From: Burkholderia sp. Bp9142
GTDB taxonomy: Bacteria > Pseudomonadota > Gammaproteobacteria > Burkholderiales > Burkholderiaceae
Assembly (NCBI RefSeq): GCF_003853415.1
Contig: NZ_QTPP01000038.1
Location: forward strand, 1-64,000
Reading direction: 5' to 3'
DNA length: 64,000 nt
Shown: piece by piece, positions 25,634 to 34,888 of the stretch
Position numbering within the stretch: the first letter of the stretch is position 1
Layout of the letters: each line of letters begins with the position of its first letter
Program-made: the position numbers and the translations under genes
The notes under the pieces: generated by a model
The model's database searches: none
The model's input: only the letters and a program-made list of their open reading frames with translations
Told to the model about the DNA's origin: nothing

Positions 25634-26710
25634 TCACCGCAACCACGGGCGGGGCTGCTCCAGCAGCGCTTCGATTAACATCCTGACCTTGTGCGGTGCA
25701 CCCTCGGGAACGATCTCGCTCGGCCGCATCGTGTCGGGGAGGTCGTGACCCCACATCCACAAACCGCCCCTGTTGAGCGGGTGATAACCTGTCGGATATT
25801 GATCCGTCATTACGTCGCCATCCGCATAGTGTTCCCACTCGTCACCCACAGAGTCTTTCCAATAATCAAAGACTTGGCTGCCGAGCTTGTGCCTGCCGAT
25901 ACCCCAATGTGGAGTCCATCCTCGAGCGCGCAGAAACTGATGCCCTTGGCCGACCGATTCGATATCGAAGGTCTCGGTAGAGATATGCAGCATTGCCGGC
26001 GCGGGTCCCTCGAGAATCGCGAGGCTGTGGTGATCGCTAGGTTCTGCGCCGCGATTGAACCGAAAGAATCCAAGCACAGGGCTTCCGTCCGAAAGCGAAT
26101 TCACGTCCGTCGGGATGTAACCGAAGTGCCGCATGTACCATCGGGCGGTTTCATCGAAGTTTGGCGTCTGGAGGACGACATGGCCAATTCGGAAGACCGG
26201 GGCAGGCTGCAGGGGCGTGCGAACGGTCGCATTGACGCGTCGCTTTTCCATCGGCGTATTGGTCGCCATCAGATCCGCGCGCGTCTCCATTGGTTCGACG
26301 GCAGTGAATCCGTGAATTAAATCCACGCGCCGTCCGTCCGGATCGGTCAAACGAACACGCATGCCGCCACCCGGACCGTCGCATGACTCGATATCGACAC
26401 CTTCCGCGTCGGCCAGAATCCGGAGATCGTCAGCGCTCCTGGCTGTGAGCGCGAATCCGACGAATGCATCGCGGTCGGAAGGAATAACCTCGACGCAATA
26501 CGGAAACGTACCGTAGCCTCGGAAGTACCGCGTTGCGCCCTGTTCTCCGTTGCAGGGCACGAAGCCAAAGTCCTCGAGGAACCGACCCATCTCCTCCACG
26601 TTGCTTCGTTCGAAGATGACATGAGCTACAGCGTCGGCACGAACGATGGGCGCTGGACGTTCGACCGGCCGAAAGTGCGTGTTTTCGTGTGAATAAGCAT
26701 GGTCTTCCAT
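25634..26710 (-). CDS. Two-domain VOC-family dioxygenase, extradiol type
   Basis: ATG 26710 gives 358 residues with two vicinal-oxygen-chelate modules (about 22-145 and 165-340). The second keeps a complete metal triad: histidine in RIGHVVLQT, histidine in SDHHSLAIL and glutamate in DEWEHYAD. The first module keeps only part of the fold, as in 2,3-dihydroxybiphenyl-type dioxygenases. It starts 2 bases after the monooxygenase stop, so the two are translated together: hydroxylation to a catechol and then ring cleavage. Substrate unknown. Confidence 0.88.
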   Translation of the reverse strand: MEDHAYSHENTHFRPVERPAPIVRADAVAHVIFERSNVEEMGRFLEDFGFVPCNGEQGATRYFRGYGTFPYCVEVIPSDRDAFVGFALTARSADDLRILADAEGVDIESCDGPGGGMRVRLTDPDGRRVDLIHGFTAVEPMETRADLMATNTPMEKRRVNATVRTPLQPAPVFRIGHVVLQTPNFDETARWYMRHFGYIPTDVNSLSDGSPVLGFFRFNRGAEPSDHHSLAILEGPAPAMLHISTETFDIESVGQGHQFLRARGWTPHWGIGRHKLGSQVFDYWKDSVGDEWEHYADGDVMTDQYPTGYHPLNRGGLWMWGHDLPDTMRPSEIVPEGAPHKVRMLIEALLEQPRPWLR

Positions 26711-26712
26711 AA

Positions 26713-28320
26713 TCACGCTCCGCGAACTCGATCGATGACGGCGTACGGGTTCGACGGCATGGCATCGCCACGCCATGCAACGTGCTGGTCGGGCCGCACC
26801 AGTACAAGGTCGCACTCGTAGATGTTTCGTGCGTGGTCGTCACGGATGTCCACCACAGTAAGAGGAACGCCACGTTCCCGAGCGGCTTCGATCATCGGTT
26901 CGACGTTTGTGTCGTTGAATCGAAGCAATGTGAACCACTGTCCGAAGAGATCGAAAATCGCGCGACCATCCTGAAGGAACAGGTGCGGAGCTCGAACGCC
27001 AGGCCATGTGCTGGGCACGTACTTGAGAGGATTCCATTCCGGCTCGTTATCCTCGCCGCAAATAATGGGCGAGTCGCGATACCGGAACCCAAGCTCGATG
27101 CCAATCGACTCGTTTTCCGCGTTGCCGAGTTCCTCGATGAGCTTCGCGTATGCCTCGCGCACTACAGCGCCTTCCTGGTTGTCTTCGTGGATCTTCGGAT
27201 CATAGGCTTCGGCAATACGGAAGCGGATATCCATATGCGAGCCGGACGCCTCGAGATTGCGAGCGCCGACCGGACGTCGTTCAGCCTCGATGCTCTCGAG
27301 CAGTTTCGGCCCCCCCCAGCCTTGGAGTACCGCGGCGAACTTCCAGCCGAGATCCACCGCATCGCAAATGCCGGTGTTCATGCCGTAACCGCCGGTCGGA
27401 ATGTATTGATGGACAGCGTCGCCTGCCATCCAGACCCTGTTTCGGCCGTAGCCGGTCGAAAGCACGAGGTGCGGGGACCAGGGATTGGCTTGGAGCACCT
27501 CCAACGGGAACTCGGTACCGATAGACTGATATACGAGTTCCTTGGGATCGACGGACGCCGCTTCTACACCATCCGGAAGGACGCAATGCAGAGTGAAAAT
27601 TTCCTTGTCGTCTTGCGCAATCAGCGTGCCGCCAACAGGCGATTGGTAGTGCCAAGCAATGCCGAAACGCTGAAGAAGGTCCTTTGCCGGTGAGCGGAAA
27701 TGGACCATGTAGAATCGGGCAATCGAGAATTTTCCTTCCCACGAGAAGCCCAGCGATTCCCGAACGACGCTGCCGCCACCGTCGCAGCCGGCAAGCAATG
27801 TGCAGCGTACCTCTTCAGTTCGGCCCGTTGCGATTTCACGCAACGTTGCAGTCACGCCATCCGCATCTTGAACGAAGCTTTGCATCCCCCAGCCGAAGCG
27901 AAGCTCGACCAACGGCGACTCCTTCAAAACTTCGCACAGGGTCGGTTCGAGAACAACCTGACTGAGGCGCATGTTCGGCTCTAGCGGTTGGGAGCCGTCA
28001 TTTTGGTTGCGAATGCGCTCACGCCAGGTATGCACGTCGGGGTAGTTGAATCGAGCCAATTCCCACTCGTTGAGCCGAGTCACCCACGAAACGTCCATGC
28101 AGTTCTGGGGTGGCACCGCGACGCCGCGAATACGGTCAGCGACACCGAGACGACGGAAGTGCTCCATGCTGCGGCCGTTGGTGACATCCATCTTCGGGTG
28201 TCGCGTAGTGCCAGGATTTCTTTCCACCACGAGTGCCTTGACGCCTCGCGATTGAAGCTCCAAAGCCGTAGCGAGCCCGACCGGGCCCGCACCCACTACG
28301 AGTACAGGTACGTTGACCAA
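26713..28320 (-). CDS. FAD-dependent aromatic monooxygenase (MhpA/TfdB type)
   Basis: A TTG at 28320 is favoured as start because GGAAGGAGA lies 6 to 8 bases before it and the sequence (VNVPVLVVGAGPVGL) begins with the dinucleotide fold straight after. This gives 535 residues. Group A flavin hydroxylase motifs are all present: GAGPVG, GCDGGGSVVR (the DG motif, near 180) and VWMAGDAVHQYIPTGG (the GD motif, near 300), plus a C-terminal thioredoxin-like domain. It should hydroxylate a phenol ortho to the OH group. It is the first gene of the minus-strand block. Confidence 0.9.
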   Translation of the reverse strand: MVNVPVLVVGAGPVGLATALELQSRGVKALVVERNPGTTRHPKMDVTNGRSMEHFRRLGVADRIRGVAVPPQNCMDVSWVTRLNEWELARFNYPDVHTWRERIRNQNDGSQPLEPNMRLSQVVLEPTLCEVLKESPLVELRFGWGMQSFVQDADGVTATLREIATGRTEEVRCTLLAGCDGGGSVVRESLGFSWEGKFSIARFYMVHFRSPAKDLLQRFGIAWHYQSPVGGTLIAQDDKEIFTLHCVLPDGVEAASVDPKELVYQSIGTEFPLEVLQANPWSPHLVLSTGYGRNRVWMAGDAVHQYIPTGGYGMNTGICDAVDLGWKFAAVLQGWGGPKLLESIEAERRPVGARNLEASGSHMDIRFRIAEAYDPKIHEDNQEGAVVREAYAKLIEELGNAENESIGIELGFRYRDSPIICGEDNEPEWNPLKYVPSTWPGVRAPHLFLQDGRAIFDLFGQWFTLLRFNDTNVEPMIEAARERGVPLTVVDIRDDHARNIYECDLVLVRPDQHVAWRGDAMPSNPYAVIDRVRGA

Positions 28321-29272
28321 GATCCATCTCCTTCCATGTTCGAGCCCTGGTGGGCACTTCTGTTTGGTACAGCAGACTGATGTGGGCACGTTAGCACGTC
28401 TTTTTGCAAAATACTACGAGTGTGGAGGTTTGTAGGCTGGGTGAATGACGTGACTACCTCCGCGAGTTCGACCAAAAGACGGGAGAGTTTGGCGTTGCAG
28501 TTGGGTTCATCTGTGCCGATAGCTTGCTGCAGTAAGGGAGACAGGGTTGTGCGATGCGGAATCGAAAGACGTTCCGCTCGCGGCTCGACCCATTGATTCG
28601 ACAGTTAGGGATATTCCCGGATGTCGCCCGCCGTGTCTCTTGCCAAACGGTGGGGCTGACACTCGGATCGTTTCTCGCAAACGGGGGCAAGCACACCGGC
28701 GACGTTTTGGGGCTCGAGAAAATCGAGCATCGCCGGATGGTCGAGGACCCGGCGAGCCGGACGTCGACCAATCGAGTCGATCGCAGCGTATGCGACATGG
28801 AGCGCGCGCGGATTCGACAACGGTCGCAGCATCGTGGCTGCTGCCGCATCCATTGATCGTTTACTTTGTTGTATTGCGACGAACATGGTGCGATGCCATA
28901 AGACCAGCAAGTGAATCGCAACGAGCGTGGGTGACCAACTGAGGTTTTCATCGCGCTGCTCTTCCCTTGTGGCCCGACAAGCTGACTGACGTCTCTCCAT
29001 CCGGCCAACCTTCGTCGCGACGTAGGGACACTCCCAATAAACTCCACGAACGACAAAATTTATATTGAGTCCATGGATGCGCCACGACTGGTTCGAAGCA
29101 GTTCCGAACAGAGCGACAGAAGAGACGAACCCGGAAGGCTCGGACCGATGCGGCCCGCGAACCATTGGGTGAGCCGTTGTGGTCTGAAGTAAGCAGGCTA
29201 CGGGCGTACCGGTGCGAAATTCAGACGCTCAGAATGGTTGGGCGGACACGTAATTCGGCAATGGAGGAGTTC
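28321..29272 (-). other. Divergent intergenic region with a possible gene remnant
   Basis: The 950 bases separate the two catabolic blocks and must carry both promoters. On the minus strand between about 28600 and 28900 two frames give coding-looking pieces (ALHVAYAAIDSIGRRPARR and LDHPAMLDFLEPQNVAGVLA), but neither frame stays open with a plausible start. This may be a decayed regulator or enzyme gene. I cannot name a family. Confidence 0.35.
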
Positions 29273-29998
29273 ATGGTCGATATGCACGGCAAGGTCGTCG
29301 TCATTACTGGAGCGGCGAGCGGACAAGGTGCTGCTGAGGCAAAGTTGTTCGCTGAACACGGTGCGAACGTCGTGATTACGGACATCAATGCGAAGGGCGC
29401 GAGCGTCGCCGAACGATTCGGTAGGTTGGCCCATTTTGTGCGGCACGATGTAAGTAAGGAATCCTCATGGATAGAGGTCAGGAGGCAAGCGCTTGATCGA
29501 TTCAAGAAGATCGACGTGTTGATCAACAACGCGGGCGTATACCAACCGGCGACGTTGCTGGATACGGACATGGCCATCTGGGATCACCACTACCGTATCA
29601 ATCAACTCGGCGTATTTCTTGGAATGCGCACCATGGCGGAAGCGATGACGGCTTTCGGCGGTGCAATCGTGAACGTGTCTTCGAACGCCGGGCTCAATAA
29701 CGTACCCGGAATCTTCGCCTACGCCAGTAGCAAGTGGGCGGTACGCGGTATGACGAAGCTGGCAGCTTCCGAACTCGCACCACTCGGTATTCGAGTCAAT
29801 TCCATTCATCCAGGTGTCATCGATACGCCGATGATCGGGAAGAACGACCCTGAGCGATCAAAGTTCTACGAGGACATGATCCCCATGCGCCGGCTGGGCA
29901 AGCCGGAAGAGGTGGCGCGGCTCGCACTATTTCTTGCATCCGACGCGTCGTCTTACATCACCGGCGCCGAGGTTACGGTTGACGGTGGGATTGGCTGA
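29273..29998 (+). CDS. Short-chain dehydrogenase/reductase
   Basis: ATG 29273 has a GGAGGAG ribosome-binding site 3 to 9 bases upstream and gives 241 residues. It is a classical SDR: TGAASGQG cofactor loop (residues 12-19), NNAG, serine in NVSSNAG, and YASSK as the active-site tyrosine and lysine. The acidic residue after strand 2 (TDIN) points to NAD. The C-terminal ITGAEVTVDGG is canonical. It is the first gene of the plus-strand block and probably oxidises a ring alcohol of the growth substrate. Confidence 0.9.
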   Translation: MVDMHGKVVVITGAASGQGAAEAKLFAEHGANVVITDINAKGASVAERFGRLAHFVRHDVSKESSWIEVRRQALDRFKKIDVLINNAGVYQPATLLDTDMAIWDHHYRINQLGVFLGMRTMAEAMTAFGGAIVNVSSNAGLNNVPGIFAYASSKWAVRGMTKLAASELAPLGIRVNSIHPGVIDTPMIGKNDPERSKFYEDMIPMRRLGKPEEVARLALFLASDASSYITGAEVTVDGGIG

Positions 29999-30098
29999 GG
30001 CGAGGAATCGAGGCGTTGAGTTGGTTGATGCTGCGTCGTCAGACATGTAGGAAGTCGACGGCCCCTACGGTAGTAACTGATGAAGTCAATTTCACGCA

Positions 30099-31322
30099 AT
30101 GACTAACCAGATCGCAACTCCTGAACGGTCCGCTGAGAGTCGCAACCCGAACGAAGTAAGTGGTTATGACCGCCCGGCAGCGTTGGCCGCGATGATTTTG
30201 ATGACCAATCTCGGCGCCGTGACGATGCTGTTGACGCCGGCATTGGTTGGAGGCTACATCGGCAGCGGATGGATTGGACAGGCTGAAGCATCGACCTTGA
30301 CCGCCACCGAGTTGACTGGCATGAGTGTCGCTGTGGTCTTGACATCGCTCGTGCTCTCTCGAATCGACCGTAGGCTATTCTTGGCAACGGGCCTGCTGTT
30401 TACTGCACTTGGACATTTTTCTAGCGCGCTTGCAACGGCATATCCTCTCCTGCTGGCGAGTCGTGCTGTCGCTGGCATTGGAGTCGGTATCACGTACGCA
30501 ATCGCGGTAGCGGCCGTGTCCAGGACGCGCGCACCGGATCGAAGCTTCGGCTTGGCAATTACCGCAAACCAACTGACTGTCACACTGATCTTGTGGATTT
30601 TGTCTTGGCGATCATTGGGCCAAGGATACAGCGGCGCAATGTATGTATTGCTTGTGTTCACCGTACTCACAGGTTTAGGCGGTTGGTGGTTTCCACGCAG
30701 CAGCTCAGAGCCGGCATCGCTTGCCGTGAATGCACGCATGAAGCCTTCTTCTTCGAGGCTCGCCAGCATCATCGGATTAACAGGTATGTTCCTGTTTCTC
30801 ATTGGAATCGGCGGTGTCTGGCCGTTTGTCGGCGAGATCGCGCGCGCCCACGGCATTGGATCGGATGCAGTCGGCTACGCCCTCGCGGCATCTGGATTCG
30901 GCGGTATTGGTGGTGGGTTGCTGGTATCGCTGATCGGACTTCGGTTCGGCCGAACCTTGCCCATTATCGTCGGTACATTGGGATTGGCCACAGCAATGCT
31001 TGTGCTGAATGCCGTTTCGGATCGGATCGGTCTGAGTGTCTGTGCGATTTCATTCATGGCATTCTGGATTTTTTGCGTTCCATATTACCTTGGTGTTTTG
31101 TCTACGGCCGATTCGGATGGTCGATTAGCGGTGTTGAGCAGTGCAGCGATGCCGTTTGGATTGGCAGCCGGTCAAGCGATTTCAAATGCATTGATCGCGG
31201 GAAGAAGTAATTCAGTGCAAGTTATGGTGTCGTCGTTGTTCCTTCTGATGGCACTTGCGATGACGTTGATGAGTGCGAGCATGGTACGGAAAGTTGCAGG
31301 GAAGAGGATGTCGGGTATTTAA
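30099..31322 (+). CDS. MFS transporter
   Basis: This 407-residue inner-membrane protein shows about 12 hydrophobic segments in two halves with an R-rich loop after segment 2 (SRIDRR) as in major facilitator carriers. The N-terminal 25 residues are polar and cytoplasmic. It lies 100 bases after the SDR and before the envelope-protein genes. It is likely to import the growth substrate or export an intermediate. The sequence does not allow a subfamily call. Confidence 0.85.
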   Translation: MTNQIATPERSAESRNPNEVSGYDRPAALAAMILMTNLGAVTMLLTPALVGGYIGSGWIGQAEASTLTATELTGMSVAVVLTSLVLSRIDRRLFLATGLLFTALGHFSSALATAYPLLLASRAVAGIGVGITYAIAVAAVSRTRAPDRSFGLAITANQLTVTLILWILSWRSLGQGYSGAMYVLLVFTVLTGLGGWWFPRSSSEPASLAVNARMKPSSSRLASIIGLTGMFLFLIGIGGVWPFVGEIARAHGIGSDAVGYALAASGFGGIGGGLLVSLIGLRFGRTLPIIVGTLGLATAMLVLNAVSDRIGLSVCAISFMAFWIFCVPYYLGVLSTADSDGRLAVLSSAAMPFGLAAGQAISNALIAGRSNSVQVMVSSLFLLMALAMTLMSASMVRKVAGKRMSGI

Positions 31323-31403
31323 GATCGACCGGAAAGTGGTCGTGTTGTAGCGGGAACCCATTGAAGGGTCGTGCCTTCATGACAGATATGAGGAATGCAA
31401 ATC

Positions 31404-32363
31404 ATGTTGCGAGCAATTCGAGCAACGCTGTCGGTCCTTCCACTGCTCATCATTGGTGGATTGCTCTACGCCGCAGTTTTCGTTAAGCCGAACGTCAGTG
31501 CAAGCACGGTCGTTCCACCGCCAATCGCGCGGGGGGAGTACATGTACGGAGTTGCCAGCTTGAAGGATGGTGCGATTCTCGGCGTGGGAAGTGGTGGAAA
31601 GATATGGCGGATTTCGCCGGGCGAGCAAACGATTATGAGTGAGAAGTCGCCCACCAGTGCCGCATTGCAAGACATCGCGACCTGGAACGATGGCGCGGCT
31701 GTGGCAGTTGGAGACGGCGGGACGGTTCTCGTGAGCCAGGACCAAGGCAAATCCTGGTCGACAGTTAAGGTGACGCTTTCCTCCGTTGCCAACAAGCTCG
31801 TGAGAGTGAGGGCCATCGAGGACGGTAGTGCATGGGCTGTGGGTGAGATGGGCGCAGCGCTGAAGTCGACTGACCATGGCGCGACCTGGAATCGCGTTAC
31901 CAGCGAAGAGGACAAGTCGTGGAACGACGTTTTCGTGGTCGGAAACAAGGTGTGGTTGGTCGGCGAGTTTGGTCGAATCAGCTCGTCGTCAGATGGAGGG
32001 GCAACCTGGTCCAACGTTGCCAGTCCGGTCAAAAACAGTCTCATGGCAGTGGCGTTTCGCGATGACATGCATGGGGTTGCTGTCGGCGTGGATGGAACCG
32101 TGCTGAGTACTACCGATGGTGGTGTCGCATGGGCCGTGGCGCCACGCGTGGTCACAAGCCACTTGTTCGACGTTACTTGGGATGGAAAGGAATGGTTGGC
32201 TGTGGGTGATATGGGTGTCCTGCTCATTGGCGACGCTTCTGGAGCGCATTGGCGGGAATCACGCGTGACGCCCGATAACCGGCAATGGCACACCAAAATT
32301 GTCAGAGATGGCGACCGATACGTTGCGTCCGGTGGTTCCGTGGACGTTGTTGGAGCGTTATGA
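31404..32363 (+). CDS. YCF48-like beta-propeller protein, exported
   Basis: The start at 31404 is chosen because AGGA is 9 bases upstream; ATG 31395 is too close to it. The 319-residue protein has a membrane anchor or signal at residues 5-28 (LPLLIIGGLLYAAVFV) and then repeated blades with GxGGxIWR, DQGKSW, DHGATW and SDGGATW motifs of the BNR/YCF48 type. Proteins of this kind often sit beside RND pumps with DUF1302 and DUF1329 partners. Here it is directly upstream of exactly that set, so it is probably a periplasmic assembly or scaffold part. Confidence 0.85.
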   Translation: MLRAIRATLSVLPLLIIGGLLYAAVFVKPNVSASTVVPPPIARGEYMYGVASLKDGAILGVGSGGKIWRISPGEQTIMSEKSPTSAALQDIATWNDGAAVAVGDGGTVLVSQDQGKSWSTVKVTLSSVANKLVRVRAIEDGSAWAVGEMGAALKSTDHGATWNRVTSEEDKSWNDVFVVGNKVWLVGEFGRISSSSDGGATWSNVASPVKNSLMAVAFRDDMHGVAVGVDGTVLSTTDGGVAWAVAPRVVTSHLFDVTWDGKEWLAVGDMGVLLIGDASGAHWRESRVTPDNRQWHTKIVRDGDRYVASGGSVDVVGAL

Positions 32364-32412
32364 CACCCGCTGGCAAGGCGGTGGTCAGAGGGCCAAAAAA
32401 TAGGAGACGGTT

Positions 32413-34842
32413 GTGAAGGACGCGATCTTTAACGTATTGCAACGCTTCGTCGAGTTCTGTATTCGACGGCGCATCTGGGTGGTCGCTATATTGGGCGTGG
32501 CGACGGCGACTATGGGCGTGGCGGCATTCCATGTATCGATCAAGACGGATCTGGACGATCTGCTGCCGCGTACTCATGCGTATATTCAAGTACACGAGCG
32601 TTTCAAGCAGAGCTTTGGTGGATCGAACATTGTCAGCATCATGTTGGAGGTGAAGGACGGAGACATCTTCAATCCGAAGACGCTGGCGAAAATACAAAAG
32701 GTTACGCAGGACCTGCAGCGCGTTGACGGCGCGAATCAGTTTCAAATCATGTCTCTTGCCTCAAAGAAGGCGAAGGACATCCGTGGGTCGACAGACGGCA
32801 TTGAATTTGTGCCACTGATGTGGCCTGACATCCCGCAATCCGATCGTGACGTTGCAACACTACGGAAGTCGGTGATGAACAACCCGCTGGTCTACGGCGC
32901 GTATGTCTCGCGTGACTTGAAGGCGGCATTGATCACCGTTGACTTCTACGACCAGTTGGTCAACTACGAGACGGTCTTCCAGCAAATCAATGCGATTGCA
33001 GATAGCGTACGAGGAGACGGAGTCGTCGTGCGGGTCACCGGTGCGCCGATCCTGTTCGGATGGGTGAATCACTATCTGCCGGAGACGTTGCTCATCTTCC
33101 TCCTGACTGTCGGGATGCTGATCCTGCTGCTGTTTGTGACGGCGCGTACGTGGCGCGGTACCGTTCTGCCATTGCTCGCTGGCGTGGTAAGCGCGACGTG
33201 GGCGCTTGGGGCGGCAACATTGCTTGGATTCAACGTCGATCCGCTCGTCATCGTGGTTGCGTTTCTTATCACGGCCCGGTCCATTTCACACTCGGTTCAG
33301 CTTGTCACGCGATTTGACGACGAGATTGTCAGTGGCGCTGATAATGCAAAGGCGGCGGCAAGGGCAAGCATGCTTGCATTGTTCAAGCCCGGCATGCTCG
33401 GTGTCGTGGCCGACGCTGGCTGCATGATCGTGGTGCTACTGACGCCGATCGCGCTGATGCAGAAGGTCGCGATTATCGGAACGGTATGGGTGTTGACCAT
33501 CGCTCTGAGCGCGGTCGTGCTCACTCCGGTGCTACTCTCGTGGATCAAGAATCCAAAGAGCTACGCACATCCGTTCGATGTATCGCCGATTCTTCAGAAG
33601 ATCCTGGATGTTTGCATCCGCATTGTCACGTCGAAGTGGCGCTATACGGTACTCGCTGGCGCCACCATCGTATTCATTGGCTCGGGTATCTACGCGTTCA
33701 ACCTGACTGTGGGTGATGCCAATCCGGGGTCTCCGATTCTTTGGCAGAAGTCGATCTATAACACGGACGCAGAAGCCATCAACCGAGAGTTTCCGGGTGC
33801 GGATCGCATGTTCGTGGTGTTCGCCGGTAATCAGCCTGGGGCGATGAAGGATCCAAACGTTCTACGCAACATGAGCGATTTCCAGAAATTCATGGGTGCT
33901 CAACCGGAAGTCGGCGCAAGCCTCTCGTTGGCCGATGTCATTCCCGTGGTAAATCGAACACTTCACGAAAGCAACCCTCGCTATCTGACGTTCGGGAAAA
34001 ACAAGGAAGAGAACGCTGAGTTAGCCTATATGTTGCAGAGCGGATCGGAACCCGGAGACATGGACCGTCTCGTGGATCCGAAATATCAGAATGGCTCGGT
34101 TACGCTCTTTTTCCATGATCATCAGGGGTCGACGATTCGTACTGCGATTGCCCGGATCAAGGAATTCATGCGGTCGCATCATATCGAGCAGGGTGAGTTC
34201 AAGTTGGCTGGCGGCATGGTCGGCGTACTCGCCGCCATCAATGAAGTACTCCTGTCTGGCCAGGTCGAAAGCATCGCATTTGCTCTTCTGGTGCTGGTTG
34301 CATGCTGCGCCGTCGCGTACCGGTCGATGATGGCAGGCATCTTTTTCATGGTGCCGGTTGTGCTCGCCAATACATTGACCTTCACTTTCATGGCATTGAA
34401 GGGAATCGGGATGAATATCAATACCGTTCCGGTGGCTGCGCTGGGTATCGGACTTGGTGTCGATTATGCGTTCTATATCGTCGATGGAATCAAGGAAGAT
34501 CTCCATCACCATGGTCATAACGATCTAGTGCGGGCGATCACGCGCTCGATCAACACTGCCGGACGGGGCGTTCTCATTACGGCTTCCACGTTGATCATCA
34601 GCGTGGTTCTCTGGAGCTTCTCGTCGCTGCGTTTCCAGGCAGAAATGGCGACCCTGATGGCTATCTGGCTGGCAATCTCTGCAGGTAGTGCTTTATTCAT
34701 TATGCCTGCCATGGTGTATGTGTTTCGTCCAAAATTCGTGATTGGGGGGATTTCGAAGACGAGGCGTGGCGACGACGCGAGGAAGTCGGGCTGCATGGAT
34801 GGAAAGGGGACGGGGTGCGACGGCGTCCCTACGAACAACTAA
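32413..34842 (+). CDS. RND/MMPL-family transporter
   Basis: A GTG start at 32413 follows GGAGA and gives 809 residues. The topology is that of RND proteins: one helix at 18-40, a large periplasmic loop, helices at about 220-390, a second loop and a last helical bundle at 620-790. The charged membrane motif near GIGLGVDYAFYIVDG (about 680) is typical for MMPL members that use the proton gradient. It is shorter than tripartite drug pumps (over 1000) and has no TolC or adaptor neighbour. It is proposed to move a hydrophobic substrate together with the next two gene products. Confidence 0.9.
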   Translation: MKDAIFNVLQRFVEFCIRRRIWVVAILGVATATMGVAAFHVSIKTDLDDLLPRTHAYIQVHERFKQSFGGSNIVSIMLEVKDGDIFNPKTLAKIQKVTQDLQRVDGANQFQIMSLASKKAKDIRGSTDGIEFVPLMWPDIPQSDRDVATLRKSVMNNPLVYGAYVSRDLKAALITVDFYDQLVNYETVFQQINAIADSVRGDGVVVRVTGAPILFGWVNHYLPETLLIFLLTVGMLILLLFVTARTWRGTVLPLLAGVVSATWALGAATLLGFNVDPLVIVVAFLITARSISHSVQLVTRFDDEIVSGADNAKAAARASMLALFKPGMLGVVADAGCMIVVLLTPIALMQKVAIIGTVWVLTIALSAVVLTPVLLSWIKNPKSYAHPFDVSPILQKILDVCIRIVTSKWRYTVLAGATIVFIGSGIYAFNLTVGDANPGSPILWQKSIYNTDAEAINREFPGADRMFVVFAGNQPGAMKDPNVLRNMSDFQKFMGAQPEVGASLSLADVIPVVNRTLHESNPRYLTFGKNKEENAELAYMLQSGSEPGDMDRLVDPKYQNGSVTLFFHDHQGSTIRTAIARIKEFMRSHHIEQGEFKLAGGMVGVLAAINEVLLSGQVESIAFALLVLVACCAVAYRSMMAGIFFMVPVVLANTLTFTFMALKGIGMNINTVPVAALGIGLGVDYAFYIVDGIKEDLHHHGHNDLVRAITRSINTAGRGVLITASTLIISVVLWSFSSLRFQAEMATLMAIWLAISAGSALFIMPAMVYVFRPKFVIGGISKTRRGDDARKSGCMDGKGTGCDGVPTNN

Positions 34843-34888
34843 TCCGATTGTACGATCATAGGCTTGGTATCTATCTGGAGACGTAGAT

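Noticed and set aside
26782-27693. Plus-strand frame of about 300 codons opposite the flavin monooxygenase
   Set aside because: Antisense to a gene with all flavin hydroxylase motifs.
28454-29056. Minus-strand frame of 200 codons in the divergent region
   Set aside because: No start with ribosome-binding site and no recognisable domain; kept only as a possible remnant.
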